DNA of 6,025 bases from Chloroflexota bacterium (GCA_016190465.1 JACPQP010000400.1:1-6025); one strand, 5' to 3'. Counted from the stretch's first letter, positions 1 to 6,025 are shown. The notes: generated from the sequence alone by a model not told the origin. Numbers and translations are program-made.

Positions 1-40
1 CCCCTCTCCCCTGGTGGGAGAGGGGGTAGGGGGAGAGGGG
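1..40. repeat. Palindromic CCCCTCTCCC/GGGAGAGGGG repeat at the window edge
   Basis: CCCCTCTCCC (1-10) is perfectly inverted as GGGAGAGGGG (16-25) across a five-base spacer, and GGGAGAGGGG recurs at 31-40. The same termini bound the longer repeats further on. Such CCCTCTCCC palindromes are, from memory, usually intergenic in high-GC bacteria. Here the frame of the first gene runs through, encoding only glycine- and proline-rich sequence. Either the element sits inside the gene, or the gene starts further downstream and this part is upstream DNA. Confidence 0.75.
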
Positions 41-3000
41 GCGTCCTCTCCTGGTGGGCCCGGCCCAGGAACGGCGGAAGGGGGAGAGGTTCCCCCCTCT
101 CCCGCAGCGACCGAAGGGAGTCCCTGTGGGACGTGGGACCGGGCTCAGGAACGGCGGCCCGGGAGTGAGGTCCGGCCCGGGGGTGAGGTCGCCGACCTCT
201 CTCCCGAGGAGGAAGAGGCGCGCCGGTTCGCCCAGTTGAAGGGCCTGAGCTTCTTCGACGAGTTGATGCCCGACGACGGTCGATTGGAGGCCGCGCCGGC
301 CTCGGCCGCCGAGGAGGACCCGCTGGCCGGCCTGGACGAGGAGACCCGTCGCTTCGCGGAGCGCAAGGGGCTCGGGCTGCTGTTCACAATGGACGGTCCG
401 ACCGTTACCCTGCCACTTGAGGCCTCCCTGGGGGAGGGACGCGACGGCGAGGAGAGAGGAGAGAGGAGGGAGGAGCGTGGGGCGCTCCTCTCTCCTCTCT
501 CCTCTCTCCTCCCTCCTCCCTCCTCAGGGGGTGAGGTGCTGGCCGACGAGGAGCAGGAGGCGTCCGAGCCAGGCCCGATTCCATCCTTCTTTGCTCGCTT
601 CCCGGCGATCGTCGAGGGGCTGGAGAGCGGACGCCTCCAGCAGGCGGCAACCGCCTTGATCGGCCTGGTGGTGGCGACGACCGCCTTCTTCGCGCTCGCC
701 TACGTGAACCTGTACTCCGCGCCGCACCCCGCGGTGGCGGCCTCCGACTGGATCTACACCAACGTCCCGCGCGGTGCGGCGATCGCCACCGAGCACTGGG
801 AAGAGGGCATGCCCGTCCCCCTTGTCCGTGGGCGGACAGCTCTCTCCGAGCAGTCGATGCAGTACCGCAAGCTGGAGCTGAAGCTCTACGAGGAGGACAC
901 CCCGCAGAAGCTGCAACACATCGTTCAGCAGCTCCGCGGCGCCGACTACGTCGTCTTCTTCAGCAACCGTCTGTACGGGACGATCCCCCGGCTCCCCAAC
1001 CGGTACCCGATGACGTCCGAGTACTACCGCTTGCTCTTCGGCGAGCAGCTCGGTTTCGAGTTGGTCGGGGCCTTCACGTCGTATCCGAACCTGCTCGACC
1101 TCTCTTTCGTCGACGACACGCTCGCCGATCCGGGGCTCCCGACGCCGGCCCTGCTTCAGCACCAGCCGCGGCGGGCGCTGACCATCAATATGGGACACGC
1201 CGACGAGAGCTTCAGCGTCTACGACCACCCGAGGGTCCTGGTCTTCAAGAAAACGCGTCCCCTCCCCGACGAGCAAGTGCGGGCGCTGCTCGAGCCGACG
1301 CTGGTTCGCGTCCGGCCGCCCGGGAGCCTGGCGAGCGCTGGCCGCGAGTTCCGGTCGCTGCTGCTGGCGCCGGCCCAGCAGGCGATGGTCCGCGCTGGCG
1401 GCACCTACCGCGCCCTGTTCAACCCGACCGGCCTGGAGAACCAGGTGCCGCTGCTCGTGTGGATCGTCCTGGTGGAGGCGGTCGGGTGGGCAGCCGTGCC
1501 GCTGGCGTTCGTCGTCTTCCGCAACCTGGCCGACCGGGGCTACGTTCTGGCCAAGACGCTCGGGTTGCTCGCGCTCGCCTGGGTCTCCTGGATGGTCGTC
1601 AGCGTCGGGCTGGCCCCGAGCACACGCCTGACCGTGTTCGGCGCCTTCATCGTCCTGCTGGCGCTGAGTGGGGCGATCTTCTACCGGCAACGTACGTCGA
1701 TGCTGGGGTTCTGGCGGGAGCGGCTCCGGCTGCTCGTGATCGGCGAGGCCGTCTTCTGGGCCGCGTTCATCTTCTTCCTGTTCGTTCGCGCGTCGAACCC
1801 GGACCTCTGGCACCCGGCCCGGGGTGGCGAGAAGCCGATGGATCTGGCCTACCTGACGGCGGTGATCCGAAGCCCCGTGTACCCGCCGTATGACCCCTGG
1901 TTCGCCGGTGGCTACCTGAACTACTACTACTACGGGCAACTGATCGCCGGCACGTTCATCAAGCTGTCCGGCATCGTCCCGACCACCGCGATCAATCTGG
2001 CCGTGCCCTACTTCACTGCGCTCACGTTCGCGGGAGCGTTCGCAGTGGCGTACAACCTGGTCCGGCGCTCGCCGCGGGAGCAGCTCGTCGCCGGGCTTGG
2101 CGCCGGACTGTTCGTCTGCGTCATCGGCAACCTCGGCGGCTTCGGGCAGATCCTGATTCAGCTCGCCCGACTGGGCAACCTGCCCTACCGCAGTGCGCTG
2201 CCGGGCCTCGGCGAGGCCGTCCAGGCGCTGGCCGGGCTGGTCCGCGTCATCGCCGAGCCCCGGCTCTTCCAGGTGCCGACCGACTGGTACTGGGCCAGCA
2301 CCCGGGTCATCAAGGACACGATCAACGAGTTCCCGTACTTCACCTTCCTCTTCGCCGATCCGCACGCCCACCTGTACGGGTTGCCGCTGACGGCGCTGGC
2401 CATCGCAGTCGCGGTCGAGATCGTCCGCTCGGGCCACCCGTTCCAGCGCGTCCAGCTTCCCTGGTCGAACGGCCGGCTCGGCTTCGCGGCGCCGGCCATC
2501 TGGGCCGAGCGGGCCCGGATGGACACCATCGTCGAGCGGATCCGGGAGGTCTCCGGGGTTGTCTCGCTCCAGATGGTGGCGACGCTGTTCGTCGCCGCCC
2601 TGACGGTCGGCGCGCTGATGCCGACGAACTCGTGGGACTTCCCGACCTACCTGGGCCTGACCGCGCTGGCGATGCTGATCCCGTGGTACCTCGCCAGCCG
2701 GCCGACGGCGATCGGCCTGGCGCTGACGTTGCTCCGGTTCGCCATCGTCGCCGCGCTCAGCGTCATCCTCTACCTGCCCTTCCACCAGAGCTTCCAGTCG
2801 TTCTACTCGGGCGTCCGACCGTTCCCCGACAAGTCGAACGTCGGGGCCTACCTGGCGATCCATGGCCTCTTCGTCGCCGTGATGATCAGCTTCATCCTGG
2901 TGGACGTGTTCACCCGCTATCGCCGATCGGGCTGGCTGCGAGAGCTACGCCTCGGGCTCACGTACTGGGATCGGCTCCCCCGCTATCTCCGCCTGCGCCA

Positions 3001-4018
3001 GCGGCTCGTCTTCGCCGTTCCCCCTCTCCCGCAGCGTGGGACCGGCTCAGGAACGGCGGACAGGGGTGAGGGGACGACGCTGCTCCGATACGGCGCCCTC
3101 GCCATCCTGGGCATCATCGCGCTCGGCGCGCTCCTGAAGGCGACGCTCGCGGGGCTGCTGCTCGCGCTGCTCGTCGTCGTCGTGGTCCTCGCGCTCCAGC
3201 GGGACCGGCCGGCCGAGGAGACCTTCCTGTACGGGCTGTTCGGCACCGGGCTGGCGCTGGGCATCGTCACCGAGCTGGTCGCGATCGAGGGCGACATCGG
3301 CCGGATGAACACCGTATTCAAGTTCTACCTCCAGGTGTGGACGATGTGGGGTATCGGCTCGGCGGTGGCGCTCGTCCTCATCGGCCGGCGCTTGCTCGCG
3401 ATTCGTCGGCCGACCGTCCGGCGCGTCTGGGTCGGGTTCCTCGCGGCGCTGCTGGCCGCGACCTTCGTCTACCCGCTGGTCGCGACCCCGGCGCGCGTGG
3501 CCGACCGGTTCGCGACGAACGTGCCGTTGACGCTCGACGGCACCGCGTATATGCAGTACGCGACCTACGTCGACAACAACCGGGAGCTGCGGTTCCGGAC
3601 CGACCTGGCGGCGATCCGCTGGCTCCAGGAGAACGTCGAGGGGACGCCGGTGATCCTGGAGGCGAACACGCCGCTCTACCGCTGGGGCTCGCGCATCTCG
3701 ATCTACACCGGCCTGCCAACGGTGATCGGGTGGGACTGGCACCAGAAGCAGCAGCGGGCCGGCTACACCCAGTTGGTCGACGAGCGCCTGCGGGACGTGC
3801 GGACGATGTATACTGACGCATCCAGCTCGAACACACTGGTTCTGTTGAGGCGGTACAAAGTGGAGTACATCTACGTGGGTGATGTGGAGCGCGCCTACTA
3901 TCCGGCGCCGGGCCTGGCGAAGTTCGACCAGATGGTCGGGCAGTCCCTCGACCTGGTCTACGACGTCGACGGCGTCAGGATCTACCGGGTCCGGCAGGCC
4001 CAGGGCGCTCAGGATTGA
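2..4018 (+). CDS. DUF2298 (Chlor_Arch_YYY) membrane protein fused to a glycosyltransferase-like N-terminal part; 5' partial
   Basis: Residues are numbered from the GTG at 14, but the frame is open to the window edge, so the true start probably lies upstream. Order: repeat-rich hydrophilic linker (1-205); membrane helix (about 211-232); soluble domain (233-475) with the stretch SDWIYTNVPRGAAIATEHW, which resembles the part after the last helix of PMT/ArnT-like glycosyltransferases; about 15 helices (478-1156); C-terminal soluble domain (1157-1334). Family motifs: EKPMD 606-610, PPYDPW with D627, YYYYG 637-641, INEFPYF 770-776, D782-P-H784-A-H786, NSWD 872-875, RMNTVFK 1097-1103. By the positive-inside rule the motifs and both soluble domains are extracytoplasmic. 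DUF2298 proteins are, from memory, 700-900 residues or longer in two-copy forms; 1334+ here reflects the fusion. Likely role (inferred): GT-C-like transferase using a lipid-linked donor; substrate unknown. Oddities are in-frame repeats at 1-190, 449-525 and 3021-3073. Family is confident, function is not. Confidence 0.9.
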   Translation, partial: PSPLVGEGVGGEGASSPGGPGPGTAEGGEVPPSPAATEGSPCGTWDRAQERRPGSEVRPGGEVADLSPEEEEARRFAQLKGLSFFDELMPDDGRLEAAPASAAEEDPLAGLDEETRRFAERKGLGLLFTMDGPTVTLPLEASLGEGRDGEERGERREERGALLSPLSSLLPPPSSGGEVLADEEQEASEPGPIPSFFARFPAIVEGLESGRLQQAATALIGLVVATTAFFALAYVNLYSAPHPAVAASDWIYTNVPRGAAIATEHWEEGMPVPLVRGRTALSEQSMQYRKLELKLYEEDTPQKLQHIVQQLRGADYVVFFSNRLYGTIPRLPNRYPMTSEYYRLLFGEQLGFELVGAFTSYPNLLDLSFVDDTLADPGLPTPALLQHQPRRALTINMGHADESFSVYDHPRVLVFKKTRPLPDEQVRALLEPTLVRVRPPGSLASAGREFRSLLLAPAQQAMVRAGGTYRALFNPTGLENQVPLLVWIVLVEAVGWAAVPLAFVVFRNLADRGYVLAKTLGLLALAWVSWMVVSVGLAPSTRLTVFGAFIVLLALSGAIFYRQRTSMLGFWRERLRLLVIGEAVFWAAFIFFLFVRASNPDLWHPARGGEKPMDLAYLTAVIRSPVYPPYDPWFAGGYLNYYYYGQLIAGTFIKLSGIVPTTAINLAVPYFTALTFAGAFAVAYNLVRRSPREQLVAGLGAGLFVCVIGNLGGFGQILIQLARLGNLPYRSALPGLGEAVQALAGLVRVIAEPRLFQVPTDWYWASTRVIKDTINEFPYFTFLFADPHAHLYGLPLTALAIAVAVEIVRSGHPFQRVQLPWSNGRLGFAAPAIWAERARMDTIVERIREVSGVVSLQMVATLFVAALTVGALMPTNSWDFPTYLGLTALAMLIPWYLASRPTAIGLALTLLRFAIVAALSVILYLPFHQSFQSFYSGVRPFPDKSNVGAYLAIHGLFVAVMISFILVDVFTRYRRSGWLRELRLGLTYWDRLPRYLRLRQRLVFAVPPLPQRGTGSGTADRGEGTTLLRYGALAILGIIALGALLKATLAGLLLALLVVVVVLALQRDRPAEETFLYGLFGTGLALGIVTELVAIEGDIGRMNTVFKFYLQVWTMWGIGSAVALVLIGRRLLAIRRPTVRRVWVGFLAALLAATFVYPLVATPARVADRFATNVPLTLDGTAYMQYATYVDNNRELRFRTDLAAIRWLQENVEGTPVILEANTPLYRWGSRISIYTGLPTVIGWDWHQKQQRAGYTQLVDERLRDVRTMYTDASSSNTLVLLRRYKVEYIYVGDVERAYYPAPGLAKFDQMVGQSLDLVYDVDGVRIYRVRQAQGAQD
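45..89. repeat. Diverged, shortened copy of the ~51-bp repeat
   Basis: It begins CCTCTCC, lacks the CGCAGC segment of the full copies, then carries GGGCCCGGCCCAGGAACGG (56-74), differing from the 3038-3059 segment of the full copy at two positions within the 22-base block 56-77. It ends GGGGGAGAGG. It reads in the first gene as a Gly/Pro/Thr/Ala-rich stretch. The CAGGAACGGC core is at 66-75, in the same codon phase as the copy at 3023-3073. Confidence 0.65.
96..170. repeat. Copy of the ~51-bp repeat with an internal ~24-base insertion
   Basis: The left end CCTCTCCCGCAGC (96-108) and the right part GGGACCGG...CTCAGGAACGGCGG (135-157) match the full copy at 3023-3073, but about 24 extra bases (around 109-132) sit between them. 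The right terminus GGGAGTGAGG (161-170) is followed by a second GGGGGTGAGG (179-188), suggesting nested or repeated insertion. The CAGGAACGGC core (146-155) is read in a different codon phase from the copies at 45-89 and 3023-3073, giving QERR. Confidence 0.65.
212..382 (+). repeat. Two copies of a 15-residue motif EE-x-RRFA-x-x-KGL
   Basis: Residues 67-81 of the first gene's product (bases 212-256) and residues 109-123 (bases 338-382) align without gaps, sharing EE, RRFA and KGL (9 of 15 identical) at a 42-residue offset. The segment is charged, predicted cytoplasmic, and lies before the first visible helix. I do not recognise it as a known domain. It may be a duplicated short amphipathic segment of the linker. 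Confidence 0.5.
449..511. repeat. 29-bp near-perfect inverted repeat built of heptamer tandem repeats, in frame
   Basis: Arm 449-477 and arm 483-511 are reverse complements with one mismatch in 29, across a five-base loop (TGGGG). The left arm is AGGAGAG, AGGAGAG, AGGAGGG, AGGAG from 450. On the right the heptamers run beyond the arm: three CCTCTCT (487-507), two CCTCCCT (508-521), then CCTC to 525. The pyrimidine run is 41 bases (485-525) and the purine run 27 (449-475). A short CCTCCC/GGGAGG inverted repeat (423-437) and GGGGTGAGG (528-536) flank it, resembling termini of the other repeats here. It encodes a Glu/Arg-rich then Leu/Ser/Pro-rich linker, residues 146-171. There is no T-run, so it is not a terminator. 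Confidence 0.85.
3021..3073. repeat. Full copy of the ~51-bp repeat inside the first gene's cytoplasmic loop
   Basis: The unit at 3023-3073 starts CCTCTCCCGCAGC, has GGGACCGG and CTCAGGAACGGC in the middle and ends GGGGTGAGGGG. The outer ends (3021-3031 and 3063-3073) are imperfect inverted repeats, 9 of 11. It matches 5707-5757 in equal length (51 bp), with mismatches and one compensating indel pair. It encodes residues 1004-1020 (PLPQRGTGSGTADRGEG), a Gly-rich stretch in the loop before the helix pair at 1022-1061. The element is free of stops in this frame. Confidence 0.85.
4011..4014 (+). promoter_or_regulatory. Candidate ribosome binding site AGGA for the second gene
   Basis: AGGA lies inside the last codons of the upstream gene, nine bases before the GTG at 4024, a normal spacing. 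It supports GTG over the TTG at 4015, for which AGGA would be too close. The TTG has its own weaker AGGG at 4002-4005, so the start is not settled. With only five bases between stop and GTG, coupled translation is likely. Confidence 0.45.
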
Positions 4019-4023
4019 GCGCC

Positions 4024-6025
4024 GTGCTGCACGTGCTTACCTGGTGGCTCGCCCTGCAACTGTTTGGCCTCGCGGCGCTGCCGATCGTCGCTCGCTTCTT
4101 CGGCCGCCTGCCTGACCGGGGGGTCGCCTTCGCCCGGCCGGTCGGTCTGCTCGCGGTCGCCTACCTCCTCTGGATGGGCAACGTCGTGGGCGTGCTGGGC
4201 AACACTACCGCGACCGTGGTGGTGCTGCTGGTCGCACTCGGCGCCGCGGGCTGGCTCGGGCTGCCGGCCGCGGTGGCCCACCTCCGCGCCTTCTGGCGCG
4301 AGCATCGGCGGGTCGCCGTCGTCCACGAGCTGGTCTTCCTGGGCGCCTTCGTCATCTGGGCCATCGTCCGCGCCTATCAGCCGGACATCATGGCGACCGA
4401 GAAGCCGATGGAGTTCGGCTTCCTCAACTCGTCGATGCGCAGCCCCGTGCTCCCGCCCAACGATCCCTGGCTGGCGGGCTACTCGATCAGCTACTACTAC
4501 CTGGGCTACGTCGTCATCGCGATCGTCGCGCGGCTCGCGGCAGTGCCGCCGAGCGTCGCGTTCAACCTCGGGATCGCCACGCTGTTTGCGCTGACCGTGA
4601 CCGGGGCGTTCTCGCTCGGCTACAACCTGGTGCGCGGCGGCCGAGGGGGGGACGCGGGCAACGGCCGAGCCTACGTCGGCGGCGCCCTGACCGTCCTGTT
4701 CGTCACCTTCCTCGCCAACCTGGAGGGGTTTGTCGAGTGGCTGCGGCTGCGGAACCTCGTCTCGGGTCAGTTCCTGGCCTGGCTCCAGATCAAAGACCTC
4801 ACCCCGCTGGAATCCGACCGGCTTGCCCAGCTCCAGACCTGGTACCCGACCGACGCCTTCGACAACTGGTGGTGGTTCCGGGCGTCTCGCGTGGTAGGCA
4901 CCTACGTCGGCAGCCAGGCGCGAGACTACACGATCAACGAGTTCCCCTTCTTCAGCTTCATCCTGGGCGACATGCACCCGCACGTCCTCACGCTGCCGTT
5001 CGCCTTCGTCGTCCTGGGCTTCGCGCTGAACCTGCTGCGCACCGAACAGCCGATCGAGGCGCGCTCGTTGCGCGACCGGCCCCTGGATCTGCTCTTCATC
5101 GGGTTCCTGTTCGGCAGCCTCTCGTTCCTCAACGCCTGGGACATGCTCACCTACCTGTTCATCCTTGCCGCCGCGTTCGCCATCCACGCGTACCTCTCCC
5201 GGCCTGCGCTCGACCGGCGCTGGCTGAAGCAAGTGGCGATCTTCGCGGGTCTGGCGCTCGCGGCCAGCCTCGTGCTCTACTGGCCGTTCTACGTCACGTT
5301 CCGCTCTCAGACGCAGGGGATTGGGATCGTCGGCGTCACGGGAGCGCGGGGTCTGCGGACGCAGCTCCAGCACTTCGTCGTCTTCTGGGGGCCCCTGGTC
5401 TTTTTCGCCGCGTCCTACGTGGTCGCCCAGCTTGCACGCGGCAACCCACGAAGGGTCCATCTGGACCCTTCGTGCCCCTGGCCCGCCGACACCTCAGCCC
5501 CCAAACCCCAGCCCGACTGGACGCGCCAGCCGTTCACCTGGATCCTGACCGGCGCGCTCGGCGTCGCGCTGTTCGTGGCGAACGCTCCCGCGCTCGGCGT
5601 CGTGGTGCCGCTGCTCATCGGCTCGCTGGCGACGCTCTGGCGCGGTTTGCTCGCCGAAGTGGCGGCTGGGCAGCCGATCCGCGTGCCGGTCCTGGCCGGC
5701 CGCTCTCCTCTCCCGCAGCCAGGGACCGGATTCAGGAACGGCACAGAGGGTGAGGGGAGCGTCAGGCAAGGCGGGCCAGCCGAGATCGCCGGGGGCGCTG
5801 GCGCGATGGTGGTGGCTCGCGAACCGCTGTTCGTCCTGGTGCTGATCGGCACCGGTGCGCTGCTCCTGCTGGGGACCGAGCTGGTGTTCATCCGCGACTT
5901 CTTCAACGACCGGATGAACACGGTCTTCAAGCTCTACTACCAGACCTGGGTGCTCTTCGCCGTCGCGGCGGCCTACGCCGTCGTCGCGCTGGCCGACCGG
6001 ATCGGTCGGCTGCACCAGGCCCACC
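4024..6025 (+). CDS. DUF2298 (Chlor_Arch_YYY) membrane protein, second tandem copy; 3' partial
   Basis: The frame is open from the GTG at 4024 to the window end (667 codons). This start gives VLHVLTWWLALQ, placing a helix at the N-terminus, and it has AGGA nine bases upstream. A TTG at 4015 in the same frame, overlapping the upstream TGA, is an alternative. Motifs, numbered from the GTG: EKPME 126-130, PPNDPW with D147, YYYLG 157-161, WFRASRV 284-290, INEFPFF 304-310, D316-M-H318-P-H320, NAWD 370-373, RMNTVFK 630-636. There are about 14 hydrophobic segments. It aligns motif by motif with the DUF2298 part of the upstream gene but lacks the glycosyltransferase-like N-terminal part, so it is the single-domain class. 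The missing end should hold the last helices and a C-terminal soluble domain like residues 1157-1334 of its neighbour. Two loops carry repeat insertions (residues 475-484 and 562-578). Probable membrane transferase of unknown substrate, co-expressed with its paralog. Confidence 0.92.
   Translation, partial: MLHVLTWWLALQLFGLAALPIVARFFGRLPDRGVAFARPVGLLAVAYLLWMGNVVGVLGNTTATVVVLLVALGAAGWLGLPAAVAHLRAFWREHRRVAVVHELVFLGAFVIWAIVRAYQPDIMATEKPMEFGFLNSSMRSPVLPPNDPWLAGYSISYYYLGYVVIAIVARLAAVPPSVAFNLGIATLFALTVTGAFSLGYNLVRGGRGGDAGNGRAYVGGALTVLFVTFLANLEGFVEWLRLRNLVSGQFLAWLQIKDLTPLESDRLAQLQTWYPTDAFDNWWWFRASRVVGTYVGSQARDYTINEFPFFSFILGDMHPHVLTLPFAFVVLGFALNLLRTEQPIEARSLRDRPLDLLFIGFLFGSLSFLNAWDMLTYLFILAAAFAIHAYLSRPALDRRWLKQVAIFAGLALAASLVLYWPFYVTFRSQTQGIGIVGVTGARGLRTQLQHFVVFWGPLVFFAASYVVAQLARGNPRRVHLDPSCPWPADTSAPKPQPDWTRQPFTWILTGALGVALFVANAPALGVVVPLLIGSLATLWRGLLAEVAAGQPIRVPVLAGRSPLPQPGTGFRNGTEGEGSVRQGGPAEIAGGAGAMVVAREPLFVLVLIGTGALLLLGTELVFIRDFFNDRMNTVFKLYYQTWVLFAVAAAYAVVALADRIGRLHQAH
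5447..5474. repeat. 13-bp perfect inverted repeat inside the second gene
   Basis: CACGAAGGGTCCA (5447-5459) is followed after two bases by its exact reverse complement (5462-5474). It is read through as residues 475-484, between the helix ending near 470 and the one starting near 504. That loop is the counterpart of the loop in the first gene carrying the repeat at 3021-3073. No T-run follows and the frame continues, so a terminator is unlikely; an inserted palindromic unit fits better. Confidence 0.8.
5707..5757. repeat. Full copy of the ~51-bp repeat inside the second gene
   Basis: CCTCTCCCGCAGC, GGGACCGG, TTCAGGAACGGC and GGGTGAGGGG occur in the same order and total length as at 3023-3073. 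It encodes residues 562-578 (PLPQPGTGFRNGTEGEG) in a predicted cytoplasmic loop before the helix at 602-622. The left part is in the same codon phase as the other full copy; a one-base shift in the middle changes the phase of the CAGGAACGGC core, and the end returns to phase. The first gene has only a short loop (QRDRPAEE) at this place. Confidence 0.85.

Noticed and set aside
1..190. CRISPR array
   Set aside because: Repeats are unequal in length, diverged and overlapping, with no regular spacers.
266..391. ATG codons at 266 and 389 as the true start of the first gene
   Set aside because: Neither has a convincing ribosome site. Both would cut the duplicated RRFA-x-x-KGL motif region, and the frame is open further upstream; not excluded, but less likely than an upstream start.
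449..511. Terminator or end of a gene at the long hairpin
   Set aside because: No T-run, and the same frame continues into a membrane helix and soluble domain.
524..2863. Long antisense open frame (about 779 codons)
   Set aside because: Its product is dominated by Arg, Asp, Gln, Glu and Gly without domains, as expected opposite a GC-rich membrane-protein gene; the + strand frame has clear family motifs.
3021..3073. Frameshift or pseudogene caused by the repeat
   Set aside because: The frame is intact on both sides and conserved motifs follow (RMNTVFK at residues 1097-1103).
4009..5460. Long antisense open frame (about 483 codons) opposite the second gene
   Set aside because: Same charged low-complexity composition and no recognisable motif; the + strand is the DUF2298 gene.
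5447..5474. Rho-independent terminator
   Set aside because: The stem has no following T-run, and the reading frame and family motifs continue past it.

Overview
The window is GC-rich (I estimate roughly two thirds G+C) and carries two genes in tandem on the + strand, filling essentially all of it. Both encode large polytopic membrane proteins of the DUF2298 / 'Chlor_Arch_YYY' family, recognisable by the YYYxG motif and a shared set of further motifs. From memory, that family is found mainly in Chloroflexota and some Archaea. With the GC content and the style of the N-terminal soluble domain, this suggests a Chloroflexota bacterium, perhaps near Sphaerobacter/Thermomicrobia. The taxonomy is inference.

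Layout: (1) 2-4018, a 5'-partial gene. It encodes a repeat-rich cytoplasmic linker, one membrane helix, a soluble domain like the C-terminal part of a GT-C/PMT-type glycosyltransferase, a complete DUF2298 membrane domain and a C-terminal soluble domain. (2) 4024-6025, a 3'-partial second DUF2298 gene, five bases downstream with a GTG start and probably translationally coupled. No RNA genes, CRISPR, promoter, terminator or gene-free stretch over 300 bases was seen.

Both proteins share, in order: EKPM(D/E), RSPV-x-PP-x-DPW-x-AG, YYYxG, (F/Y)W-x-AS-x-RV or WF-RASRV, INEFP(F/Y)F, D-x-H-x-H, N-x-WD and RMNTVFK-x-Y-x-Q-x-W. A positive-inside reading of the helices places nearly all of these motifs on the extracytoplasmic side, as in GT-C enzymes that use lipid-linked sugars. 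The likely joint role is transfer of an unknown sugar or related group at the outer face of the membrane. This is inference; the family's function is not established as far as I know.

The most unusual content is a set of repeats and palindromes inside the reading frames. A ~51-bp repeat family has two full copies, one in each gene (3023-3073 and 5707-5757), and two diverged copies near the window start (45-89, 96-170). Also in frame are a 13-bp perfect inverted repeat (5447-5474) and a 29-bp near-perfect inverted repeat (449-511) whose arms are tandem heptamers. All lie in predicted cytoplasmic loops or linkers. They look like selfish repeats tolerated inside proteins, as known for Rickettsia palindromic elements. 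The heptamer tract is additionally a candidate slippage (phase-variable) site.
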